DNA of 64,000 bases from Oscarella lobularis. Its lineage: Eukaryota > Porifera > Homoscleromorpha > Homosclerophorida > Oscarellidae. The position numbers and the translations under genes are program-made. This document shows positions 30,693 through 40,226 of this stretch, piece by piece (position 1 is the first letter of the stretch; the number at the start of each line of letters is the position of its first letter). Location of the stretch: the NCBI RefSeq assembly GCF_947507565.1, contig NC_089183.1:620001-684000 (forward strand), written 5' to 3'. A model generated the notes under the pieces. It had not been told where the DNA came from. It was given only the letters and a program-made list of their open reading frames with translations, and ran no database searches.

Positions 30693-31949
30693 CTAGTAGT
30701 TCTCTTGACTGATGCTCGGTAGTGCTCGTGTAGGAATAAGAGATTCGTTATCAGAGGCCATATCTTCTATTGGAACAGCCCTTCCAATTTTGAACAACAC
30801 CTTTTCCTTGAATTTTCGAAGCGCATTCAAAAATGGTCTTGAAAGTAGAGTGAAGGTGACGGGGTTGCTCAATGCAACAAAGCCGTACGGTAGCATCTGC
30901 CCAAATTCCGCGCCAGGAAAAACGGACAGGAAAATAAAGTATAATGTCCAACCAAAAAGTGTGATGACCGCTATTGTCGCTAAACGAAAACTAAGGCTCC
31001 TTGTGCTTGTTGATTGGCTTGTTGATAGACTTGGAGGCAACGTGCTTGATACTCTTAGCCGCAATAGCTTTATCAAAATTGCCAGGTATGTTCCCACCGT
31101 TGCTACCATTAAAAGGCACAGGAATGAAAAAATAATTGTCCCTACGTTTGCAACTACTTCAGCAGTAGTATTCTCCCAGAACTTGTTGAAAATAAGCTGT
31201 GAAAAGATGAAATTTAATGGAACGCAAGTCGCTGTGTTGGCTTCATAGATCAACATACTCCCTGGAGTACTGGGAAATTGATTGGTGGTATTGAAATAGA
31301 CAAAGGCGTTCACTGAAACAGCTGAGATGGCAACTGCAATGCTGATAATCCACTGTATGCAAAGGAGAACGAGTACTTGTGTACGTGAAAGCCGCCGTAC
31401 ACAGCAACACCTCTCAAACATTACCACTGCGTAATACAAAGCTATTGTAGCATTTATCATGCCAGAAACGTAAATGCACGTAGTCTCAAAAAATCCACAA
31501 ATAATGCACAGTGATGACATAAGTGCTTTGTTATTCCAAACAAAGCACAGCCAATTGCTGTACAAAAGAACGTAAAGGAAAATTTGAATACCCAGAAAAA
31601 AGTCTGCAGCAGCCAGATTGATGACGAGTATCGATGGTATGCTATTTCGTTGCTCCCGCTTTGCTCTGCAGCGCCATATTATCACAGTCAAGTTGCCGGC
31701 AATGATTAGAACGGAGAGAATGATCCAAACAACGTTGCCTTGCTTCAAGGTCGCATCTGTCGAGTCATAGTCGTAGTTATAGATCAGACCCCAAGACATG
31801 TTACACAACAGCCAAACCGACCGATTGTAGTTTTCGTAGTCGTAGATGTCGCCTGCTTGCATAGTCGCATTTTTCGTCATCTTCTGCGGTCTGTAGAGAC
31901 TCTTTTGCCGTAGCCTAACGTGCGTTATCGTGCCGCAAATCCGTAGCAA
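30693..31949 (-). CDS. Intronless 7TM receptor 9
   Basis: 418 codons from the first ATG; a later ATG (MTKNATMQAG, about 31878) gives a length closer to its paralogs. TM1 AGN, TM2 NLAAADFFLG, TM3 end VMFERCCC (a Glu-Arg pair, the nearest to a DRY-like motif in the set), ECL2 TATCVPL, TM6 LFGWTLYFIF, TM7 SNPVTFTLLSRPF, tail FKIGRAVPIEDM. The usual SPN in ECL1 is deleted (CFVWNN). Confidence 0.84.
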   Translation of the reverse strand: MLRICGTITHVRLRQKSLYRPQKMTKNATMQAGDIYDYENYNRSVWLLCNMSWGLIYNYDYDSTDATLKQGNVVWIILSVLIIAGNLTVIIWRCRAKREQRNSIPSILVINLAAADFFLGIQIFLYVLLYSNWLCFVWNNKALMSSLCIICGFFETTCIYVSGMINATIALYYAVVMFERCCCVRRLSRTQVLVLLCIQWIISIAVAISAVSVNAFVYFNTTNQFPSTPGSMLIYEANTATCVPLNFIFSQLIFNKFWENTTAEVVANVGTIIFSFLCLLMVATVGTYLAILIKLLRLRVSSTLPPSLSTSQSTSTRSLSFRLATIAVITLFGWTLYFIFLSVFPGAEFGQMLPYGFVALSNPVTFTLLSRPFLNALRKFKEKVLFKIGRAVPIEDMASDNESLIPTRALPSISQENY

Positions 31950-32109
31950 ATCCGTTCAAAAGGCCGTCGAGGTGCGTTGTTTGGTATTATCGAAGGTGCT
32001 TTATCACACCTTCAGTTGACATTTGTTTAGATCTCGTAAAAAGACCTCGTTTCTCGGTTATGCGCCCGAATCGGACGAAGCACGGATACCGACGCATTAT
32101 CAAGCGTTG
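31946..32109 (+). pseudogene. Copy of the RAD51AP1 5' end
   Basis: Matches 34357-34520: exon 1 codons (CAAAAGGCCGTC), the intron 1 donor and body, exon 2 (TCTCGTAAAAAGACCTCGTT) and part of intron 2 (CCGACGCATTATC), after a deletion at the exon 2 donor. The initiator ATG region is altered. At 32109/32110 the match jumps to a receptor 7 copy. The copy keeps the head-to-head relation to a receptor (here receptor 9; the real gene faces receptor 10). Confidence 0.88.
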
Positions 32110-32545
32110 CAGTATTTGGTGAAAGCCAAGCGACACAGAGCAAACTGCTTGTTAACAAGTGAAATAGAAGCAGTGCAGCTCCGTAGAAGAAGTCCACGGT
32201 GGCCAGATTTAGGACGAGCATGGACGGTATGCTACTTCGTTGCTCCTTCTTTGACAAACAACGCCAAATTATGACAGTCATATTGCCCAAAATGATTAGC
32301 ATAGGAAAAACTAGAGTTAATGCAGTGCCTTCTCCCAACATGGTTTCAGTATTTCTCAGACTATACAGCGCTGCCGTTCTTGCTACACAGAGACTCGTTG
32401 TTGAAGTGTCGTTGCTCAGAGCCAAGTGTTGGTGCAGAATCAGACGAAGTTTCTGTGGGCTTAACAGAGATCATCGGCTCCGAGACCAACCGGCTTGGTC
32501 GCTGCTTCCGTCTGCTAAATTTTAGAATCCTCCTCTACCAACCGT
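32110..32545 (-). pseudogene. Truncated copy of the 5' part of receptor 7
   Basis: Almost identical to 28251-28690: TM1 to TM3 start of receptor 7 with its upstream flank, ending at AAGCGTTGCAGTATTTGG. A small rearrangement near 32346 (CAGTATTTCTCAGACTATACAG versus the longer parent) breaks the frame at the N-terminus. No TM4-TM7 remain. The very high identity implies a recent copy. Confidence 0.9.
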
Positions 32546-32936
32546 TGATGACGCAGATCACGTGGGCTCACGTGTGCAGCAGTTGGTTCCCTCTTTTTAT
32601 GTGCTCCAATGCGCTTCCTGCGCTCTAGGGTAGACGTTCAATGCAAAGATATCAATTATGATACGCTGATTGGCCACAAACAATCCGCAGTCAATAGCCA
32701 TTTTGGATTTGCATCACTGTAACTAAATTTTCGAAACACCAAAAGCTTACCAAAACACGAGGAAAGACAAAAATTGTGACATTGAAACAAATACTAGCAT
32801 GCAACTCTACTACTGTACCCGTGCTCTATTTCATGCAGCTGTCTACGAGTACTCCTGCACTTTCGGAGGCCAGTTCTTCTATTTTGAGGGGTCTTCCCAT
32901 TTTGAACAGCACCTTTTCCTTGCATTTTCGAAATGG
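32546..32936 (-). pseudogene. Copied spacer plus 3'-end fragment of receptor 8
   Basis: Continues the duplicated block: it matches 28691-29165 (spacer, with short deletions) and the last codons of receptor 8 (tail region, TCTTCTATTTTGAGGGGTCT). A 47-nt deletion removes the receptor 8 stop region. It ends abruptly at about 32936, just before the receptor 10 3' flank. Confidence 0.85.
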
Positions 32937-32986
32937 AATACAAAATATTTCGAAAAGGCACAGGCTACGTCCACACAACAATTGTT

Positions 32987-34201
32987 TCAGTCAATGGTTT
33001 CACTTGTTGGAGCTCGTGAAGTAATAAGAGATTCGCTGTCATTGATGACGTCTTCTATTGGGATGGGTCTCCCAATTTTGAAGCAGGCCATATGTTTGAA
33101 ATTTTGAAACGCTTTCAGAAAAGGCCGTGAAGTTAGAGTGAACGTTAGAGGATTGCTCAACGCAACGAAACCAAGTGGCAGCGTTAGCTCAAAACGCAAG
33201 GTTCGATTAAGAAATAGAACAGCAGTAACAATCCAACCCAGAAGAGTGATTAGTGCTATAGCAAAAAGACGAATACTTAGGCCACCCACTCTCGTTGATA
33301 AGTTGGTTCGTGAAGCATTTGATGCTCTAAATCTAAATCGCAAGAGTTTCGCCACGATGGCTAGGTACGTTCCTGCCGTTGTCACTGTAAGACAGCATAC
33401 CATTGAAAAAAACGTATAAAAAATTATTGGCAGTGGTGCAGAAGCTTGCCTGAGTACTGTAACTCTATCGACGGTGGCGTTTCCTTTTACAAAAGCGAAA
33501 GAAAGTAGTGGAAGACAATTTCTTGTGTCGACAGTAGCAATGGTTGAATTGTCTGTACTATTTGCCCCGCTATTTGCTGCTTGAGTTCTTTTATAGAAAA
33601 GCCCAAAGTGATGAGATGACAGCAGTACTGTAATGCAGGCCGCAATAGCGACGACAACAACCCATCCCGTGAAAAGAAAAATTGTTATGCAACGACGCGA
33701 AAAGCGTTTTATACAGCAAAATCTGCCAAAAGTAACGGCTGCATAATAGGAAGCAATAGTAGAGTTAATCATCGCAGAACCGTAAATATACGTCACTTCC
33801 AAAAATTTACAAATGACGCAGAATGACGTCATAAGTGCTACGTTTTTCGGTAAGACCCAAGCCCAACAGAGCAAGTCACTGGACATCAAGACGTATAGGA
33901 GTTGTTGAATTCCAAGACAAACGTCTGTAGCAGCTAGATTCATAACGAGTATCGACGGAATGCTATTTCGTTGCTCCTCTTCTTTCGTTATGCAACGCCA
34001 TATTACGACGGCCACATTGCCAGCAATGATAAGCACGAAAAGTATTAGCCAATAACGATTGAAGGTACTATCTTTCTCCAAAATCGGTTCCGAGTCCTCG
34101 TAGTCGTAGCCGATGTTCCAAACGACGCCCCGGTGACCCCGCGTCTCATTGCACAGCGGGCGAAATTGAGTGAAATTGATTGTTGCTGCAGTTGGATTCA
34201 T
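32987..34201 (-). CDS. Intronless 7TM receptor 10
   Basis: 404 codons. TM1 AGN, TM2 NLAATDVCLG, TM3 end VTFGRFCC, ECL2 TRNCLPL, TM6 LLGWIVTAVLF, TM7 SNPLTFTLTSRPF, tail FKIGRPIPIEDV with SETID at the end. Groups by eye with receptors 1, 3 and 4. It lies head-to-head with RAD51AP1 (150 bp between start codons). Confidence 0.85.
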   Translation of the reverse strand: MNPTAATINFTQFRPLCNETRGHRGVVWNIGYDYEDSEPILEKDSTFNRYWLILFVLIIAGNVAVVIWRCITKEEEQRNSIPSILVMNLAATDVCLGIQQLLYVLMSSDLLCWAWVLPKNVALMTSFCVICKFLEVTYIYGSAMINSTIASYYAAVTFGRFCCIKRFSRRCITIFLFTGWVVVVAIAACITVLLSSHHFGLFYKRTQAANSGANSTDNSTIATVDTRNCLPLLSFAFVKGNATVDRVTVLRQASAPLPIIFYTFFSMVCCLTVTTAGTYLAIVAKLLRFRFRASNASRTNLSTRVGGLSIRLFAIALITLLGWIVTAVLFLNRTLRFELTLPLGFVALSNPLTFTLTSRPFLKAFQNFKHMACFKIGRPIPIEDVINDSESLITSRAPTSETID

Positions 34202-34351
34202 TTTTTCAGGAGAACCAGTCCTCCCTCAGACTAGCTGCACTTGGCAGGATTCTTTGCGACAGGAGTAGCTTGAGTAGCCTACCGATTCGTCAGTTCCCTG
34301 CCGATTCGTTGCAACTATTCTAACGTGCTTTATCATTCAGCAAGATCGCTC

Positions 34352-35670
34352 ATGTCGGACAAAAGGCCGTCTAGGTGCGTTGTTTGGTGGTATCGAAGGT
34401 GCTTTATCACGCCAGCAAGTTGAAATTTTGTTTAGATCTCGTAAAAAGACCTCGTTTCTCGGCTACGCGCCCGAATCGGACGAAGGTAAGATCCCGATCT
34501 CTTTGCCGACGCATTATCGAGCTCCGCAGACGATTTCGAATCGTCTCCGCCGAAGCGAACGCGACGTCGGAGCGCCGCCGTGTCTTCGGAGAGCGAAGAA
34601 GAGCCAAAAATCGCCGAAGAGGAAGAGAAAAGAGCGACGGACGAACCGAAAGCAACCAAAAGGCAAACTTAGAACCCAGACTGCATGCAGTGACTTCAAA
34701 CGCTTCGTAATAGTCCCTATGTCACACTACTGTAGAGACTAGCCAGAGGACCAGCGGTTTTTATATTGACGTACATTAGGTTGTCTAGAGACGAGAAGCA
34801 GTTTCAGAAGGCGATTGTGTCCGCAATCAAGGCATCAGAGACTGACGCAAGTCAACAAGACGACCGTGCTCCGGATAAGGAAAACGCGGAAAAATCGGAA
34901 AGCGATAGAGAAGCAAAGGAAGCTGAAACAGAGCAGAAAAATAAGAAAGGAAAATCTGGCGTCGATGAAGGTTCTAGTGAAAAATGTATGAATCTTTCTG
35001 GCACGTTGAACGTTCTGCTAGATTTTGAAATGAGCGAAGGCGAATCTAACGTAAGCGACGAGGAGGAAGAAGTCGACGACCACGATGAAGAAGAAGAAGA
35101 CGACGATGATGACGACGAGGAAACGTTCGAAGAATTCACTAAGAAGAAATCGAGAGCGTCGAAGAAGTCCGTCACGCCGAAAAAAGAAAAGCCAAAAGCA
35201 GTTGAGAAAGCGAAAGGACGAGGACGACCAAAACAGCCGCCAAAGGGTAATACGATAATCCTATATTGAGAGAAAAGCGGTCCACAATAGACAAATAATA
35301 TAAAGACCAGCTTGTCTTCATAGACTTTTCTCAATATTAGATGGTGCTGGCACTGGAGACAAAAAGGGCAAAGGAAGGCCTGCTACAGGAAAGTCATCAT
35401 CTACGAAGTCATCGTCATCTGTTACGAAGCCAACTACGACGGTTTCCGTTCCTCAACGTCCGGCGCGGAATCCGCCGAGTACGAAGCCAATCTCCCCCCT
35501 CAAATGTTCGTAGCGATTTGTCTGTCTTTTTTCCTCCAGCTTCGAGCGGAGCGAACAAATTGGGCGGAGTGACGCTGAGAAGTCCGTCGGCTCCCATTCG
35601 TCTCGGCCTGTCGCGGAACGTGAGAGTCGGCAAGCCGTTGCATCCCAACGCGAAGAGTCCGCCGTCGTAG
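34352..35670 (+). CDS. RAD51AP1: RAD51-associated protein 1
   Basis: Six exons: 34352-34374, 34436-34485, 34530-34662, 34780-35246, 35341-35505 and 35540-35670; 322 aa. The N-terminus (MSDKRPSRSRKKTS, then an acidic DDFESSPPKR) matches the family's N-terminal DNA-binding motif in kind. The middle has SRDEKQFQKAI and a long acidic Asp/Glu tract, then AT-hook-like KGRGRPK. The C-terminus IRLGLSRNVRVGKPLHPN is the hallmark RAD51-interacting motif. The protein stimulates RAD51 strand invasion in homologous recombination. Intron 3 (34663-34779) needs a GC donor. The last intron would be only 34 nt; a one-base frameshift in the C run near 35493 is the alternative reading, and it keeps FFPPASSG. Confidence 0.88.
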
Positions 35671-36644
35671 AGGTCAACGTTTAATAATATTAGTATGAAA
35701 AATAGGGTAGAGCTGTCGAACCTTTACAGAACATCCCATGCTACCTACGCATATTGTCATCTGTCTTCGAGTGGAAATAGTCCACTTGCAGACGACTTTT
35801 GCTATTTTCTCATATTGCCTATGCCCTACTACGAGTTCTTTAGCGATTCTAAAGAGACTGGGGAGAAATTATTGTTAAATTACGTAAGAATCTAAAGCTG
35901 ACATAGCACCTTGAATTTGCTGACCAAACAATTCTGCGTCCACGTTCTCGTACGAAGCGTTTTGCAAGCGCGACGCGCACTGTATGCGTCACAATCGACG
36001 TACGTTGCTTAACGCGAACGTACACGCCCATCGTCGTCGTTTCGCATTTTTTAGACCGAATACTAGTAGCGATGATATGGAATGCTGTCAGAATTGCATT
36101 TTCTATCGAGTTCCGTTGTTCGCGATTCAAAAAACGATGTGAAATGACCCACTAAGCCGCGATCAAAGTACCCTTACCACATACTAGTGACGTATATGAC
36201 GTATAAATACTCCGTCATTATCAAATGGAGAACCAACCCCGTGGCGCGGCTAGAAGGGAGTGGGGGTAACTCGTTCGCGGAAGCGCAAACCGGCTTATAG
36301 GAACGCGCCTAATGATGGGAGTGGCACGGATGTGAAAATTCCATGAGAATCGAGTGATTGCGAGCGCGACCTGCTTATAGAGATATCGCACAAGGTGCAG
36401 ACTGGGACGATCATCTTCTCTAAAGCCGTAGCGCCGTTTTTCGATAGCAACACATTGCTGAAATTCTCTCGGTACGATCCTAAAGCGTTGCTATTGAACC
36501 CATGAAGGCCGTAGATCGAGAGCTCCGGTTTAGAACTGAGCATTTTTTCGTTACGAGTTCTAGTGCATTTGCATTGAATCTCGCGAGAGCGCGTTGCATC
36601 GTTTCTACGATATATCTATTTGCTTCTGTGCGTGTGATTAGGCG
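35671..36644. other. Intergenic upstream of the Ig receptor
   Basis: I see no exon chain. The region probably holds the promoter and 5' UTR of the receptor that starts at 36645; no element is distinctive. Confidence 0.5.
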
Positions 36645-39600
36645 ATGCGTCTCTTTGTGTTTGTCGTCTTCTTGTCAGCTCAGCACTCGGGTTCGTATTC
36701 GCGACTTATGCATGTATTCCCAAATGTCGAATCGCGTCTCTTTCTTTTTCTCTCCGCAGTTTCGTTTGCGAGTTCCTTTTTAAACGCTCCCACTGATAAG
36801 ACGGCGAACTTGGGCGAGCGCGTCTCATTGCCATGTACAGTTCAAGATGACTTCTGCTTGCATGCAAACGTGTCGTGGTTCTTCTCGGACACGCGTATTC
36901 TCTTGAGTCCGGACAATACACAATACTACTCGGGACGCGTTCTTTATATTGCCAGCATGTCGACGAGTGACGAAGGGACGTATTATTGCAAAGTAGAAAC
37001 TCGGTACGGAACGATTCGAAGTCCAGATGCTCGCTTGAAAGGCAAGAAGGGGGGAAAGAAGATATTTTTTAAATATGATTTTTTATTTTTCTATTTATAG
37101 TCCAACAAGTGTTGAGTACGTCTATCACATCGGAACGAAATACGCCGTTTCCGAATGAGGCTAGCTTTCGGTTGAGACGAAATGATTCGGCGGTCGTCAC
37201 GTGGACTGCCGTTGCTGTTGCTAAGCGAGAAAACGTTCATTGGGTAGGCGAGTGTCTTGAGCGGAGTCAGAATCGCACCATCTGTATGGCATCGTCCGAC
37301 TGCAACGTTACTTACAGCGTCGAGGAAATAGCACCTTTCAAAATACGTATAGTGGCAATTTTTGCCCGGGACTCGTTCTACGGTGTTGCGCCCTGCGCGT
37401 CCCTCGACCTATATCTCATGATAAACGGAGCGGTCGCGGACACTTTAAGGGTCGACGTGTCTTCTCCTAGTATGACTAAGTTCTATTGCCCGTTCACACA
37501 GTGGACTTTCCGTCTGTTGGAAAGTCTCTAGTGTGAACAGGCTCTTAGTACCCAATTAATTTGTTTTCGTTGTACTGTAGAAAATACACCCCATAGGAGG
37601 TCCTTACTGGTTTCACCTGAGGACACTACTGTGGAAGAGGGCCGTCCGGTTACGTTGTTTTGCTTTACCGTAGGCAAGCCTCTTAGGGCTGAGTGGTCTA
37701 AAGATGGTTTCCCAATTTCTTATGGTGGTCGCTTTAATGTTTTAAACGGGATGCTTCAAATCAATTCGACTACTTTACAAGACTCGGGAACGTACCGTTG
37801 CTCCGACAAGGCATCAGCGAAATTAAATGTTTATCGTAAGAATGTCAACTGTCAGGTCAAATGATCACTCTCTACACATCTTTTTTGTAGAGAAGCTGTC
37901 CGTTGACATCTCTGAATTGGTTTACTTTTCGCCGAGTGATAGCATCACGGGCAACTGCCGTTCAGAAGGAAAAGGAACACTGTCTCTCTTAATCGACGGA
38001 AAATTTCAACAAAATAGTTCAAACAACCTTTTGCAATTCGAACTCTCCGTGGACCAAATGGCATCTTATTTCGTCCTTCAGTGTATGGTCACCAGTCTTG
38101 ATATTGTTAATGGAAATACAGAGAAAATATTAGGCGTCACAAGGCACGAGGACGGTAAGAGAGAGCGTTATGGAAATTAGCAGATCCACTTCTATTTGAC
38201 GGTATTTTTTAAGCCATAACGTATTTTAAAGAGATTCCACGTTCAGCTCCAGTCAATAGTTCGAATATCTGCGTAGGAAACTGGACAACGGTCTGGACAA
38301 ATTCATCAACTTTACCTCCTTGTAAGTCTGCTTCTCTGAGAGAGTCAATAGTGTGTATCAGTTCTTTGCTAATCGTGTGCTCTTCTTCGTTGCAGCTTCT
38401 TCGTCAGGAACAGAGTCCTATAATAGGACAGAGCCCTATAATAAGACAGGAGGAATAAAGTCCGGCGTCTTGGCTGCTATTATCGTCACGATACTAGTCC
38501 TCCTTCTAGTCGTCGTTCTACTCCTCGTCTATTTCTTCATCGTCAGAAAAGGACGCTTCAAATTCGGCGGCGACTGCGCGTCGACGAAATGTTTCAAATT
38601 CGTACGCTCGAGCAAAACGCGCGCGGACGGCGGCGCCGGCGCCGGCACCGGCGGCGACCATCGAATGCGAAGCGTCAGCCAGACGTCGACTTACTCAAAA
38701 GAACTTCGTCTCCCGCGCAGCTCTCTCGGCCGGCCCCTGGAAAAAGACGACATCGTCGTCTACGCCGACGAAACGAACGCTCCAGCGCTGTCGGAGAATC
38801 GTTCGTACGAAGATGCGAACGCCATTCGTCCGTATGAAGAAATCAAAGACGCAGACGTGAAACCGCTGCACTACGCGTCACTGGACTGCGCGACCGGGCA
38901 GACGTCTTACGCGTCACTGGACTGCGCGACCGGGCAGACGTCTTTCACGTCAACGTCTGACCAACGACTGGCCGCTGTGAAGAAGCCGAGTTCACCGACT
39001 GGGCCCAAGCCGCCGAACGCTGTGAAAAAGCCGAGTTTACCGATTGGACCCAAGCCGCCGAACGCTTTGAAAAAGCCGAGTTTACCGATTGGACCCAAGC
39101 CGAGAAGCCGAACGTTCGACGAGACGACGAGTAGAGGTGCGAACGCGAATCTCGAGTCGAGTTCGGCTGGCATGAAGACTCCGCCGGCGACACCGAGACC
39201 GTATCGCATGATGAGCGTAAGTGAGACGAGGCGACGCGAAGGGTCGCCCGGGCACCTCTTTGTGAACGGACAGCAGTACGCTCTTCTTCAAACTGGCGTG
39301 AAGAATTCGGAAGGAGGGGAGAAGGTAAGGGAGTTAGGCATGGGGATTTATATAAGACAGATTAAAGCCTCCCAATCGCTCGTGTGTGTGTTTTTTTTTG
39401 TTTAGAGCGAGAATTACGAGAATAGAACGCTATGGACGGCCGGCGAAGCGAACAGCGAAGACAACAAATCGCAGGCGGACGCGTACGAGAACAACGCGTC
39501 GTGGATGAAGAAAGAGAACGACGGAAAAGCAGTGGAGGAAGACGAAGAGCAGGATTACGTGAACCATCGTCGTCCACCCCCACCTCCACCATCCCAACCA

Positions 39601-39994
39601 TCTCCTCCGGAGGAGGACGACGATTACGTGCCCTATCGTCCACCACCGCCTCCTCCTCCTCCTCCCACTCCTGCTGACAAGCCGTATCCGACAGAAGGAT
39701 TGTACGAGAATCAAGGCACTGGTGGACGAGTAAGTAACGTTCTATGTCTGACAATGCTCGCCCCTAGACATCGTGCATTTGTTTTAGGGAGAAGGCGACG
39801 TTGTCGAGTCGAATCCGGAAAGTCTATACGTGAATCGTTCCGACCCGGACGGTTCTCCGGACACGAGTGCGGTAAGTACGCGATATGGAAATCAAAAAAG
39901 GCGAGTCCTCCTCGCTCTTCTTTAGAAGGGACGCGTGAATTTGGATTATATTGAATTCGACGTACTTCCTGAAGTGAAGAGTCGGCACGCATAG
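36645..39994 (+). CDS. Ig-domain transmembrane receptor with tyrosine and proline motifs
   Basis: Ten exons: 36645-36690, 36760-37041, 37101-37523, 37581-37835, 37891-38154, 38232-38321, 38396-39324, 39406-39729, 39788-39871 and 39926-39994; 921 aa. Signal peptide MRLFVFVVFLSAQ. At least two Ig domains are clear (LPCTV...DEGTYYC; LFCFTV...DSGTYRC), plus two Cys-containing modules. Introns around the Ig exons are phase 1, as in shuffled Ig modules. TM helix in exon 7 (IIVTILVLLLVVVLLLVYFF). The tail has LHYASL and TSYASL (ITIM-like), PYEEI (Src-type SH2 ligand), YENR/YENN/YENQ, three KKPSxPxGPKPPN repeats and polyproline runs for SH3, WW or EVH1 domains. Intron 2 (37042-37100) has a GC donor. 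It is likely an adhesion or immune-type signalling receptor; the ligand is unknown. Confidence 0.85.
38872..38943 (+). repeat. Perfect 36-bp tandem repeat in the receptor tail
   Basis: Two identical 36-bp units (38872-38907 and 38908-38943), each encoding YASLDCATGQTS, double the tyrosine motif. A second in-frame array of three 45-bp units encoding KKPSxPxGPKPPNA follows at about 38974-39108. Confidence 0.9.
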
Positions 39995-40226
39995 GAGAAA
40001 AACAAAGGGGGTCTCGTCATTATTGCATTGTTTCTTTCTCTTTAAATGTTTAGCTTAGTACTATAGAGTCTTTGTTCTCTAGCCCCAACTAGAGCCCGGT
40101 ACTTTAGAGGTCTTTCTACCTTTGAATAGATGGGGCGGAGACGGCGGAAGATAGATCTTTTTCGTTCTCTTTTCTCTGCTTTGCGAAGAAGACTAGCACG
40201 GTGCATTATATTGATTGTATCTCGGT

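Noticed and set aside
15489-34201. Assignment of the receptor array to LGR/relaxin-type receptors
   Set aside because: The TM2 motif is reminiscent, but there is no LRR ectodomain and the switch motifs differ; an orphan rhodopsin-like family is the safer call.
34852-35334. Ser-rich minus-strand ORF
   Set aside because: It is the antisense shadow of the acidic tract of RAD51AP1 exon 4 (GAC/GAA runs read as Ser/Phe).
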